Part shown: positions 34,584 through 43,150 of the stretch, piece after piece
Position numbering within the stretch: the first letter of the stretch is position 1
How the letters are laid out: the number at the start of each line of letters is the position of its first letter
Assembly: GCF_001742745.1 (NCBI RefSeq)
Contig: NZ_MJAK01000002.1
Span: forward strand, 310,001 to 374,000
Direction of reading: 5' to 3'
Source: Curtobacterium sp. ER1/6
GTDB lineage: Bacteria; Actinomycetota; Actinomycetes; Actinomycetales; Microbacteriaceae
DNA length: 64,000 nt
The notes under the pieces: generated by a model
Seen by the model: only the letters and a program-made list of their open reading frames with translations
The model's database searches: none
Told to the model about the DNA's origin: nothing
Made by a program: the position numbers and the translations under genes

Positions 34584-35873
34584 TCAGTTCGTGCTGGCGG
34601 TTCCCTCAGCAGCCGTCGGCTGCCGGTCCGCCCCGGGCGGCGGCACGTCGTCGCCGACCTGGTGCCGACGTCGGCGCATGAGCTGGATGCGGCCGTGCTG
34701 CCCGCGCTTCGGCGTCGCCTCGAGCACGTGGTCGGAGTCGAGCCCGCGCCACCGCCCGCTCGAGATCGTGGTGACCATCGCGTTCAGCGTCGCGATGAGC
34801 GGCACGGCGAAGAACGCGCCGGCGATCCCCGCCAGGCCCGACGCCGCGGTCACGCCGAGCACCACCGCGAGCGGGTGCACCTTGACCGCGTTGCCCATCA
34901 CGAGCGGCTGCAGGATGTGCCCCTCGATCTGCTGCACGAGCAGGACGACGCCGAGGACGAGCACCGCGGCGAGCGGACCGTTGAAGATGAGGGCGACGAA
35001 CACCGCGAGGAACCCGGTGACGATGGCGCCGACGACCGGGATGAACGCACCGAGGAAGACGAACGCGGCGATCGGGATCACGAGCGGCATCCCGCCGAAG
35101 AACAGGCCGACGATGTACGCGCCGAGGCCGATGCCGACGGCGTCGACGAACGCCACGAAGATCTGCACGCGGATGAAGCTCGTGAGCGTGATCCAGCCCG
35201 CGACCCCGGCGCCGTCGACCGCGGCCCGGGCCTTGCGCGGGAACAGCCGGACCGTCCAGCGCCAGACGTTCTTGCCGTCGACGAGCAGGAAGATCGTGGT
35301 GAACAGGATGATGAAGAGCGCCTCGAAGACGTGCGTCGCACTCGAGCCGGCACTCGCGACGCCGGAGAGGATCTGCCCGGAGTTCTCCTGCACCCACCTC
35401 GTGCCGTCGTTCAACCACCCGTTGACGTCGCCCTGGGTGATCCCGAGGCCGGAGTTGAGCACGAGGTCGCGGATGTTCGCGTACTGCTCGACCGTCCGGT
35501 CACGCAGTGACGGGTAGGACGCGATGATCTGGTCGATGACGAGCCAGATCAGGCCGCCGAGCGCCGCGAGCCCGCCGAGCAGGCTCATGACGACCGCCAA
35601 CCACTTCGGCACGTGGTGCCGCTGCAGCCAGTTCGAGATGGGGACCAGCAGCGCGGACACGACGATGCCGAGGAGGAACGGGATGAGGATCTGGCTGAAC
35701 ACCGTCATCAGCCAGATGAAGACCGCGATGACGCCGACCACGACGAGCACGCGCCACGACCACGCCCCCGCGATCCGCATGCCCGTGGGGACCGAGTCCT
35801 CGACCACCGGATCGGGATGCGTCGGCGGCTGCGTCGGTGTCTGCGCCTGCGCCTGCTTCTTGCCCCATGCCAT
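34584..35873 (-). CDS. AI-2E family transporter
   Basis: The 429-residue permease has about eight membrane helices of the TqsA/YdiK type. Examples are SQILIPFLLGIVVSALLVPI, FEALFIILFTTIFLLVDGK, the conserved GAFIPVVGAIVTGFLAV and GHILQPLVMGNAVKVHPL. The hydrophilic N-terminus is Gln/Pro/Thr-rich and the C-terminal 60 residues are basic and low-complexity. Substrates of actinobacterial members are unknown; AI-2 export should not be assumed. The ATG has TACAGT 6 nt upstream (leaderless). Confidence 0.9.
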   Translation of the reverse strand: MAWGKKQAQAQTPTQPPTHPDPVVEDSVPTGMRIAGAWSWRVLVVVGVIAVFIWLMTVFSQILIPFLLGIVVSALLVPISNWLQRHHVPKWLAVVMSLLGGLAALGGLIWLVIDQIIASYPSLRDRTVEQYANIRDLVLNSGLGITQGDVNGWLNDGTRWVQENSGQILSGVASAGSSATHVFEALFIILFTTIFLLVDGKNVWRWTVRLFPRKARAAVDGAGVAGWITLTSFIRVQIFVAFVDAVGIGLGAYIVGLFFGGMPLVIPIAAFVFLGAFIPVVGAIVTGFLAVFVALIFNGPLAAVLVLGVVLLVQQIEGHILQPLVMGNAVKVHPLAVVLGVTAASGLAGIAGAFFAVPLIATLNAMVTTISSGRWRGLDSDHVLEATPKRGQHGRIQLMRRRRHQVGDDVPPPGADRQPTAAEGTASTN

Positions 35874-35879
35874 CCCGCC

Positions 35880-35885
35880 ACTGTA
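35880..35885 (-). promoter_or_regulatory. AI-2E transporter gene -10 box, leaderless type
   Basis: TACAGT on the minus strand, then GGCGGG and the ATG. Confidence 0.55.
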
Positions 35886-35952
35886 GCGACGGGGTCCTGG
35901 CCGCGCTCCGGGCCGCGCACACGCCCGCGAGCACCGTGTCGGCAGGCATGGG

Positions 35953-35958
35953 TAGCGT
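35953..35958 (+). promoter_or_regulatory. -10 box of the YcaQ-like gene, leaderless type
   Basis: TAGCGT, 7 nt before the ATG at 35966. Confidence 0.45.
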
Positions 35959-35965
35959 CGGTCCC

Positions 35966-37232
35966 ATGGTCAGGTCCACGCTCTCCGCCGCCGAGGCCCG
36001 CCGTGTCACGCTGGCCGCGCAGGGGTTCGGGGCCGCGCCCGCCGACGCCGTCGCCACCAGGACGCTGACGAGCACGATCGGACGCCTCGGCCTGCTGCAG
36101 ATCGACTCCGTCAACGTGTTCGAGCGGAGCCACTACCTGCCCCCTGTTCGCGCGGCTCGGCGGCTACGACCGCGCCGTCCTCGACCGGTTGACCCTGGCC
36201 CGCCGCGGCCCGTACGCCGAGTACTGGGCGCACGAGGCCGCGTTCGTCGCGCGGACCGACCTGCCGCTCTTCCGCTGGCGCATGGACGCGTACCGCGAGC
36301 GGGACGCACGGCCGAACCGGGTCGCCGGGGTCGAGCGCACGGCCGGCGTCCGGCGCGAGCTCCGGGCCCTGCTCGCCGCCGAGGGACCGATGCCCGCAAG
36401 CGCCGTCGAGCACGAGGCGAACGTCCGACGCGGTCCCTGGTGGGGGTGGAGCGACGTCAAGACCGGGCTGGAGCAGATGTTCCGCTGGGGCGAGGTCGTC
36501 AGCGCCGGCCGCTCGGGCTTCGAGCGCGTGTACGCCCTGCCCGACCAGGTGCTGCCGGTCGGTGCGCTCGAGACCGCTCCCGATCGCCACACCGCGATCA
36601 CCGAACTCGTGCGCCGCGCGGCGCGGGCGATCGGCGTGGGCACCCGCGCCGACCTCGCCGACCACTTCCGGCTCCGGTCGGACGACACCGCCGCAGCGAT
36701 CACCGAGCTCGTCGACCGCGGCGAGCTGCTGCCGGTCCGCGTCGAGGGCTGGCGCGAGCAGGCGTGGCTGCACGCCGGTGCGCGGGTCCCCCGCCACGTC
36801 ACCGTCGACGCGGTGCTCAGCCCGTTCGACCCCGTCGTCTGGTTCCGTCGTCGCGCGGAACGCATGTTCGGCTTCCACTACCGGATCGAGATCTACACGC
36901 CGGCCCCGAAGCGCGTCTTCGGCTACTACGTGCTGCCCGTGCTGCAGGACGACCGGCTGACCGGACGCGTCGACCTGAAGAGTGACCGGCAGCGTGGCGT
37001 GCTCCGGGTCCGGACGGCCTGGCAGGAGCCCGGCGAGCACCTGGACGCCGAGCGGCTCGCCGTCACGCTGCGTCGGGCGGCCGCGTGGCAGGGTCTCGAC
37101 GGGATCGAGGTCACCGATCAGGGCACCGCCGCCGCCGCGGTCGCGGGAGCGCTCGGGGTCGCGCTGGTCCCGCACGAGGCCGCCGACGATCCAGCGGCAG
37201 CCGACGCGGACGCCGACGACGTCGCCACCTGA
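35966..37232 (+). pseudogene. YcaQ-like winged-helix DNA glycosylase, broken by a +1 frameshift
   Basis: The N-terminal 58 residues (LSAAEARRVTLAAQGF ... LLQIDSVNVFERSHYLP) and the following 350 residues (TLARRGPYAEYWAHEAAF ... SPFDPVVWFRRRAERMFGFHYRIEIY) belong to one HTH_42/YcaQ-type protein but lie in different frames. The break is a run of five C (36140-36144). Removing one C restores HYLPLFARLGGYDRAVLDRL, exactly what the family has there. The span of 1267 nt is one more than a multiple of three. The family includes interstrand-crosslink repair glycosylases. This may be a true pseudogene or a sequencing error in a homopolymer. The rest shows no decay. Confidence 0.85.
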
Positions 37233-37375
37233 CGTCGGCCTGGAGGCCCGTGCCGGCCCCGTCAGACGCCCTCCGGTCCGCCGGACGCCCTCCGCCCACC
37301 GACACGCCGCGGCATCCGACGGCGGCTCGCGGCCACCTGGGCGTCTCGCTGGGACGAGGGCGTTCCGGGCCGCGG

Positions 37376-38272
37376 TCAGAAGCGGTCGAGGCTGTTCCGC
37401 AGGCGCGTGATCCGGTCCGGCAGCGGCGGGTGCGTCGAGAAGAGCCGGTCCATCACGCCCGGGCGCATCGGGTCGGCGATCCACAGGTGCGCCATCGAGG
37501 AGTTCTGCGTCCGGGTCGGCCGTCCGTACGCGCCGAGCTTCTCGAGCGCGCTCGCCAGGCCCTCCGGGTACCGCGTCGTCATCGCACCCGTCGCGTCGGC
37601 GAGGTACTCGCGCTGGCGTGAGACCGCGGCCTGGACCGCCGCGGCCGCGACCGGGGCCACGAGCACGGCGACGAGTCCGGCGACGATGAGCACCGGGTTG
37701 TTGCTGCCCGAGTCGTTGTTCCGGCCACGTCCGGCCAGCCCGCCGAACACCGAGATCCGCAGCAGCACGTCCGCGATGAACCCGACGGCGACCACCAGCC
37801 CGAACACCATGGTCGAGACCCGGATGTCGTGGTTCCGGACGTGCCCGAGCTCGTGCGCCATGACGCCCTCGAGCTCCCGGTCGTCCATCAGTGCCAGGAG
37901 TCCGGTGGTCGCCGCGACGATGGCGTGCTCCGGGTCGCGCCCGGTCGCGAACGCGTTCGGAGCCGGGTCGTCGACCACGAAGACCCGCGGCATCGGCGTC
38001 CCGGTCGTGATGGCCAGGTTCTCGACGGTCCGCCAGAGTCGTGGTTCGGTGGTCCGGTCGACCTCGACGCCGCCCGCGATCGCGGTCGCCTGTCGCGCCG
38101 CCGTGAAGTACTGCAGCGCCGCGTAGCCGATCGCCACGACGAGCACGACGACGCCGATCGAGACGTTGCCCGCGAGGTACCCGCCCAGGAACCCGAGGGC
38201 CCCGATCACGAGCAGGAACACCAGGACGATGAGGACGGTGTTGCGCTTGTTCCGCGCGATGGCGCTGTACAC
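37376..38272 (-). CDS. htpX: zinc metalloprotease HtpX homologue (M48)
   Basis: The 298-residue membrane protease has two N-terminal helices (VLIVLVFLLVIGALGFLGGYLAG and GVVVLVVAIGYAALQYF), the zinc motif HELGH (His140-His144) and the third ligand Glu in QREYLADATGA, followed by two more helices around 145-215. HtpX degrades damaged membrane proteins. It is 23 nt downstream of lemA in the same direction, a common pairing. The start is GTG. Confidence 0.93.
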   Translation of the reverse strand: MYSAIARNKRNTVLIVLVFLLVIGALGFLGGYLAGNVSIGVVVLVVAIGYAALQYFTAARQATAIAGGVEVDRTTEPRLWRTVENLAITTGTPMPRVFVVDDPAPNAFATGRDPEHAIVAATTGLLALMDDRELEGVMAHELGHVRNHDIRVSTMVFGLVVAVGFIADVLLRISVFGGLAGRGRNNDSGSNNPVLIVAGLVAVLVAPVAAAAVQAAVSRQREYLADATGAMTTRYPEGLASALEKLGAYGRPTRTQNSSMAHLWIADPMRPGVMDRLFSTHPPLPDRITRLRNSLDRF

Positions 38273-38295
38273 GGGTCAGCCCGACGCCGCTGGGG

Positions 38296-38877
38296 TCAGA
38301 ACTGCACGCGTGGCGGTTCGGCGATCGCCGCCGGTTCGGCGGACTCGAAGAACGTCGCCTCGGTGAACCCCTTGCTCTTGGCGAAGGTCGAGTTCGGGAA
38401 GACGCGGATCTTCGTGTTCAGCTCGCGCACCCCACCGTTGTAGAAGCGTCGGGCCGCCTGGATCTTGTCCTCGGTGTCGACGAGCTCTGACTGCAGCTGC
38501 AGGAAGTTCTGGCTGGACTGCAGCTGCGGGTAGCCCTCGGCCACCGCGAACACGCTCTTCAACGCCTTCTGCATGTGCCCCTCGGCGGCGGACGCGCTGC
38601 CGGCGTCGCCCGCGGTCAGGGTCTCGGACCGGGCCTTCGTCACGTCGTCGAAGACGGACTTCTCGTGCGTCGCGTAGCCCTTCACGGTGTCGACGATCGT
38701 CGGGATGAGGTCGGCACGGCGCTTGAGCTGCACCGAGATGTCGCTCCAGGCCTCGTCCACGCGCACCTTCAGCGTGACGAGCGAGTTGTAGGTCACCCAG
38801 AGGTAGATCCCGACCACGACGAGCAGGACCACCACCACTCCGACGACGATCAGCGTCGTGACGAGTCCGGTGTCCAT
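38296..38877 (-). CDS. lemA: LemA family protein
   Basis: The 193-residue protein has one N-terminal membrane helix (VTTLIVVGVVVVLLVVVGIYL) and the LemA helical core (YNSLVTLKVRVDEAWSDISVQLKRRADLIP; AEGYPQLQSSQNFLQLQ; ARRFYNGGVRELN). Function is poorly defined; pairing with HtpX suggests envelope quality control. GAAGGAGA lies 8 nt before the ATG, and a TAGGAT box (38956-38961) is a plausible -10. Confidence 0.92.
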   Translation of the reverse strand: MDTGLVTTLIVVGVVVVLLVVVGIYLWVTYNSLVTLKVRVDEAWSDISVQLKRRADLIPTIVDTVKGYATHEKSVFDDVTKARSETLTAGDAGSASAAEGHMQKALKSVFAVAEGYPQLQSSQNFLQLQSELVDTEDKIQAARRFYNGGVRELNTKIRVFPNSTFAKSKGFTEATFFESAEPAAIAEPPRVQF

Positions 38878-38955
38878 CGGGGCGTTCTCCTTCGCGCGTC
38901 GGGTCCGACGCGGGAGGACCGCAGCCGGTGCGTGGCCGTCGGACGGCCGGGCACG

Positions 38956-38961
38956 ATCCTA
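38956..38961 (-). promoter_or_regulatory. lemA-htpX promoter -10 box
   Basis: TAGGAT on the minus strand, 78 nt before the lemA ATG. Confidence 0.4.
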
Positions 38962-39113
38962 CCGAGGCCGACCGGGTCGTCCCTGCCGTGGGCGGGGGTT
39001 CACGGGTGATTCCCGAGTGATGCCCACCGCTCGTCCGGTCGCCGCCCGGCCACGTCGGTCTGCGGACACATCATCCGTGTGGTGGATTGACCATCGCGGC
39101 GAGATCGCGTGGG

Positions 39114-41447
39114 ATGGAGCCGGTGAACACGCTCGGGGACAACGTGGACGAGGGGGCCGTCGCGGACGGTCCCGTCCGGCGACCCTGGACGTCGACGCGT
39201 CGGTCGGTCCGCGGTGCCGGTGCCCAGGCCGTTGCCCTGGCCGCCGTGCTGCCCGTGGTCCTCACCGTCCTGCTCGGCGCACCGAGCGCATCCGCTGCCG
39301 ACGCGACGCCGACGCCGGTCCCGTCGCCGACGACGTTCCCGCAGTTCGGCACCCTGCCGCCCGGCACGGGGACCCCGACGCCGCTGCCCTCCGACCGTCC
39401 CGCCGTCCGACCAACCATCGCTGACCCCGGCGACGTCACGACCGCGACGGTGCGCCTGCACGGTCGCGGAACCCCCGGCCACCGCGTCCGCGTCGCCGGG
39501 CCGGCGGCGACCGGATCGACCGGGTGCACCGCGACCGTGCCGGCCTCCGGCGCGTGGTCGTGCATCGCGACCGTCCGCTCCGGTCCGCAGCAGGTCTTCA
39601 CCGTGACGGACGGCACCGACCCGGCACTCGGCTCGTCGAGCGCTCCCGCCTCGGACGTCGTCGTGCCACCGTCGGTCACGACGGACCGTCCGACGATCGG
39701 GCCGGTCACCGGCACCGGCTTCCCGGGCGCCTCGGTCTCCGTGTCGGTGGCGGGGAGCGCCGGCGACCGCACGACGACGGTCGGCCCGGACGGTCGGTGG
39801 ACGGTCGCGATCACGGGCCGCGACGGTCGGCACACGGTCTCCGCGGTGCAGACCGCCAGCACGGCCGACGGGTTCCGCTCGGACCTCCGCAGTGCGGCGT
39901 CGGCACCCCGGACCGTGCTCCTCGACCGCACGGCCCCGGCTGCTCCGGTCGTCACCGCACCGGGAAGGGGCGAACGGGTGCCGTCGCAGCCCTTCGTGGT
40001 GCGGGGCACCGGCGAGCCGGGCGCGGTGCTCACCGCCTCCCTCGACCGGGCACCGGTGTGCCGGAGCGACGTCGGCCCGGACGGCCGCTGGGCCTGCACG
40101 ACCACCGGGTCGACCGTGGCCGCGGGCACCCACACCGTGACCGCCGTCCAGCAGGACGCTGCAGGCAACGCCTCCCGGTCCTCGACGGGTGTCCGCGTCC
40201 TGCTGCCGGGGCGGAGCGCCCAGCCGACGGACGGACCGTCCGCGACGCCCGGCGGCAGCGGCGGCAGCGGCGTCCCGACCCCGTCGGCCCCCGGGACGAC
40301 CCCGGGCGTCGGCCCCGGCGACACCGACGGCAGCGCGGGCGCCACCCCGGGCGACGGCGCGAGCGGCACCGGCGGCGGCACCGCGCACGGCGGCGGCACC
40401 ACGGGCGGCGGCACCACCGGCGGCGCCACGGGCGACGGGCAGCGCGGTACTCCCGACTGGTCCGGACCCGCGGGCGACTGGACGGCCTCGACGGCGTACG
40501 ACCGCGGCGTCCCCACGATCCAGGCGTCCTTCTCGTGGGGCACGGTCCTCCTCGCCACCGGCGTCGCCGCGGCCTTCCTCCTCCTCGTCGCCGCACCGCT
40601 CGCCCTCGTCGGGGCGTCCGTGCGCGGTCGGCTCCGCAACCCGCTCGCCGGGCTCCTCGGGCGCAACCGGTCCCGCGCCGAGCGACGGCTCGGCGACGAC
40701 GTGCTGCCCACCTGGGCCGCCGTCGCGATCGGGGTCGGCGTCGTCGGGGTGACGACGCTCCTCGCGGTCGGCGCCTCGTTCGAGGCCCGGTACGTCCGCC
40801 TGGCGGTCGCCGTGCTCCTCGGCGCGGCGGTCACGACCGCGGTCGTCGTGCTCGCCACGCGGTGGGCGGCGGGTACCGACCGCGCGTCGGTCGGCTTCCG
40901 GGTCTCGCCGTGGCTCGTCGTCGCGGCCCTGGTCGCGTGCGGCGTGACCCGGCTCGGTGACCTCTCCCCCGCCCTCGTGGTCGGGGCGGTCCTCGTCCCC
41001 GTCGGCCGACCGGGAGCGGACACGGGCGCGCTCCGCCTCGGGTCGACCCTCGCGTCCGGCGTCCGGACCGCCACGGCCCGGTCGGTCGGCCTGCTCGTGG
41101 TCGCGGCGCTCGGCTGGGTGCTGCACTCGGTGCCGTCCGGCTCGGGGTTCTGGTCGGCCCTCGTCGCGGAGTTCGCGACCACCCTCTGCGTCGGCGCCGT
41201 CGGCGCGCTCGTCGCCACCCTGCTCCCGGTACCGCGTTCGGCGGGCGCCGTCCTCGCCGCGGGCGCCCGCGCCCGCTACGTCGGCCTGACCGTGGCCGCG
41301 GTCGCACTCGCCGCGGTCGTCGCCGGTCCCGCCCCCGTCGCGCCCTCGCCGACGGAGGTCGCCGTGGCCGCCGCGCTCTGCGCGGCAGGGGGCGCCCTCT
41401 GCTGGGCCTGGCTCCGCCGGGGCCGGCCGACGACCTCCCGCCACTGA
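39114..41447 (+). CDS. large surface protein: Ig-like repeats fused to about eight membrane helices
   Basis: The 777-residue protein starts with a cytoplasmic basic segment and a signal-anchor or signal peptide ending SASAAD (about residues 30-62). Two or three bacterial Ig-like domains follow to about residue 385; each has a GPDGRW turn (GPDGRWTVAITG, GPDGRWACTTTG), and the last ends HTVTAVQQDAAGNAS. Then come a 60-residue Gly/Thr/Ser-rich linker and about eight hydrophobic helices to the end. The layout suggests an adhesin- or sensor-like ectodomain on a permease-like body. I recognise no transporter family. ATG 39114 is chosen over a start at 39087; neither has a good ribosome-binding site. 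Confidence 0.8.
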   Translation: MEPVNTLGDNVDEGAVADGPVRRPWTSTRRSVRGAGAQAVALAAVLPVVLTVLLGAPSASAADATPTPVPSPTTFPQFGTLPPGTGTPTPLPSDRPAVRPTIADPGDVTTATVRLHGRGTPGHRVRVAGPAATGSTGCTATVPASGAWSCIATVRSGPQQVFTVTDGTDPALGSSSAPASDVVVPPSVTTDRPTIGPVTGTGFPGASVSVSVAGSAGDRTTTVGPDGRWTVAITGRDGRHTVSAVQTASTADGFRSDLRSAASAPRTVLLDRTAPAAPVVTAPGRGERVPSQPFVVRGTGEPGAVLTASLDRAPVCRSDVGPDGRWACTTTGSTVAAGTHTVTAVQQDAAGNASRSSTGVRVLLPGRSAQPTDGPSATPGGSGGSGVPTPSAPGTTPGVGPGDTDGSAGATPGDGASGTGGGTAHGGGTTGGGTTGGATGDGQRGTPDWSGPAGDWTASTAYDRGVPTIQASFSWGTVLLATGVAAAFLLLVAAPLALVGASVRGRLRNPLAGLLGRNRSRAERRLGDDVLPTWAAVAIGVGVVGVTTLLAVGASFEARYVRLAVAVLLGAAVTTAVVVLATRWAAGTDRASVGFRVSPWLVVAALVACGVTRLGDLSPALVVGAVLVPVGRPGADTGALRLGSTLASGVRTATARSVGLLVVAALGWVLHSVPSGSGFWSALVAEFATTLCVGAVGALVATLLPVPRSAGAVLAAGARARYVGLTVAAVALAAVVAGPAPVAPSPTEVAVAAALCAAGGALCWAWLRRGRPTTSRH

Positions 41448-41451
41448 CCAC

Positions 41452-41497
41452 ACGGACGGGAGGCGCGTGTCGGGGTCGCCACGCGCCTCCCGTCCGT
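41452..41497. terminator. palindromic repeat family 1, copy 4 (between the Ig-like gene and the ThrE gene)
   Basis: A perfect 18-bp stem (41452-41469 with 41480-41497) containing ACGGACGGGAGGCGCGTG and a 10-nt loop. It lies between convergent genes, 5 nt after one stop and 8 nt before the other. Confidence 0.75.
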
Positions 41498-41504
41498 CAG
41501 GTGG

Positions 41505-42848
41505 TCACCCGGCGGCGTGCGCCTGCGTCCGGTGCGGCACGCCCCGTCGGAACAGGCCCGGCAGCAGCCCGCCGATCTTCGTGCCGATGCACAGGCTGAC
41601 GAAGGTCGCGAGCGGTGTCCCGAGCGCGACCGGGTCGAAGGTGGCCACCGCGACCAGCCCGACGGTGCCGGGCACGAGCAGCAGGAACGCGGGGAAGAAC
41701 GACACCGTCGCGGGGACCACCGGCACGAGCCGTTCGAGGAGCCGGGTCGCGACGAAGAGCAGGGCCGCCGCCGCGCCGGTCGCCACGACGCTGCCCCAGA
41801 GCGGCGTCGTCCCGCTCACGACCGCGTAGGCGCTGACCATCACCGCGACGGACACGAGCGTGAGCCGCCAGCCGGAGCGGAAGACCAGGCCGAGACCCAC
41901 CGCCAGGCCGACCACGGCCACCCACGACACCCAGTAGGACGGCACGGCCTCCCACCCGCCGCGCAGCGTGCCGACACCGGCGACCTCGCCGACGAGCGCC
42001 GCCGAGGACGGGTCGACCCGGAGACCGGTCAGCGCGCTCCCGGCGGCGATGCCCGCGGCCATGAAGCCGAGCATGATGAGGCCCTGCACGAGACGGGACG
42101 CCCCGGTGACGATGTCGGCGGCGGTGAGCTCGAGCAGGGCGTTCGTGATGAGCGCACCCGGCACGAACACCGCCACGGGAGCGCAGACGGCGAAGAGCGG
42201 GACGTGGTCGAACCCGGTGCCGGCGGCGACCAGACCGACGACCGTCGTCGACATGAAGGCCGCGAGGAACGGGATGATGGCGACGGCCTCGCGGAAGCGG
42301 CGGAGCAGCAGGCTGAGCACGCCGACGAGCGCGCCGACGACGAGCGCGAGGACGATCGCCCACCAGGGGCAGCGGAAGACGACGGCGAGTCCGACCGAGG
42401 TCAGGGCGTTCCCGGTGATCCACGGCAGGGCCGGCGGGGGCACGGTGCCGGCGCGGATCGCCCGGACGCGCGCGGGGATCTCGGCGAGGGCGATCGACCC
42501 GCGTTCCAGGCCGAGCACCAGGCGGTTCGCGCGGGCCGCCTGGCGCGACGAGAGCTCGACGCCCTCGGCGTTCACGATCGTCGCGGCCCCGGTCGCGACC
42601 TCGCTCACCATGACGAGCGCGGGGAGCACGCCCACGGCGAGCGTGGGGCCGACCCCGGCGGCGTCGCGGGCCTTCTCGAGCGCGGACCGCACGTCGGTGA
42701 CGGAGCTGCCGGCGTCGAGCAGCAGGGCGCCGAGGGTGCCGAGCAGCATGCCGACGGGGACCGTCTCGCCGTCGACGACCTCGACGTGCGCCTCGGGACG
42801 GTTGAGCGCGTTGCGCAGGTTCGCGAGGGCGCTACCGAGTCCGACCAC
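41505..42848 (-). CDS. threonine/serine exporter family protein (ThrE-type)
   Basis: The 447-residue protein has the two-part ThrE layout. The N-terminal half contains VPVGMLLGTLGALLLDAGSS and later RLVLGLERGSIALAEIPARVR before the first membrane helices. The C-terminal half is of ThrE_2 type (GGLRG-like turn, VPATVSFFPAFLLLVPGTVG). About ten helices are predicted. C. glutamicum ThrE exports threonine and serine. GTG 42848 is chosen from the TACCAT box 8 nt upstream; the longer frame would read through a repeat and the tRNA. Confidence 0.85.
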   Translation of the reverse strand: MVGLGSALANLRNALNRPEAHVEVVDGETVPVGMLLGTLGALLLDAGSSVTDVRSALEKARDAAGVGPTLAVGVLPALVMVSEVATGAATIVNAEGVELSSRQAARANRLVLGLERGSIALAEIPARVRAIRAGTVPPPALPWITGNALTSVGLAVVFRCPWWAIVLALVVGALVGVLSLLLRRFREAVAIIPFLAAFMSTTVVGLVAAGTGFDHVPLFAVCAPVAVFVPGALITNALLELTAADIVTGASRLVQGLIMLGFMAAGIAAGSALTGLRVDPSSAALVGEVAGVGTLRGGWEAVPSYWVSWVAVVGLAVGLGLVFRSGWRLTLVSVAVMVSAYAVVSGTTPLWGSVVATGAAAALLFVATRLLERLVPVVPATVSFFPAFLLLVPGTVGLVAVATFDPVALGTPLATFVSLCIGTKIGGLLPGLFRRGVPHRTQAHAAG

Positions 42849-42856
42849 GAGAGTCG

Positions 42857-42862
42857 ATGGTA
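42857..42862 (-). promoter_or_regulatory. ThrE gene -10 box, near-leaderless
   Basis: TACCAT on the minus strand, 8 nt before the GTG. Confidence 0.4.
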
Positions 42863-42894
42863 CGCAGCCGGACACGCCGCCCCGGCGGGCTGGT

Positions 42895-42988
42895 CCCGAG
42901 ACTCGGGCTGCGCGACAGGACTTGCGGGTTGCGGCCCGAGGACGGTCGCTCAGGCCGAGTCTCGCGGCCGCGGACCTGAGACTCGCGG
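42895..42988. repeat. palindromic repeat family 3, copy 3
   Basis: It begins with the palindrome CCCGAGACTCGGG (42895-42907). A GCGCGACAGGACTTGCGG segment, a mirrored GAGGACGGTCGC and closing CGAGTCTCGCGG follow, ending directly at the tRNA 3' end. It is related to the elements at 27258 and 25603. Confidence 0.6.
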
Positions 42989-43062
42989 TACCCCCGGTGG
43001 GACTCGAACCCACAACTCGGCGATTTTAAGTCGCATGCCTCTACCGGTTGGGCCACGGGGGC
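42989..43062 (-). tRNA. tRNA-Leu (anticodon TAA), 74 nt
   Basis: The minus strand folds as a cloverleaf. The acceptor GCCCCCG pairs with CGGGGGT (one G-U); the D-arm has GGT. The anticodon loop is CTTAAAA (anticodon TAA at 43026-43028), and the T-arm is GTGGG-TTCGAGT-CCCAC. The discriminator is A and CCA is not encoded. The variable region is only about 5 nt, so this is a class I shape, whereas leucine tRNAs usually have a long variable arm. It would read the very rare UUA codon. Confidence 0.85.
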
Positions 43063-43150
43063 GGGCCGCAACAGCCTACCGACGCGACGACGGCCGCCGA
43101 CCCACGCGGGGGCGACGGCCGTCGTGTCGGCTGTGTGGTGCTGCCGGGTC

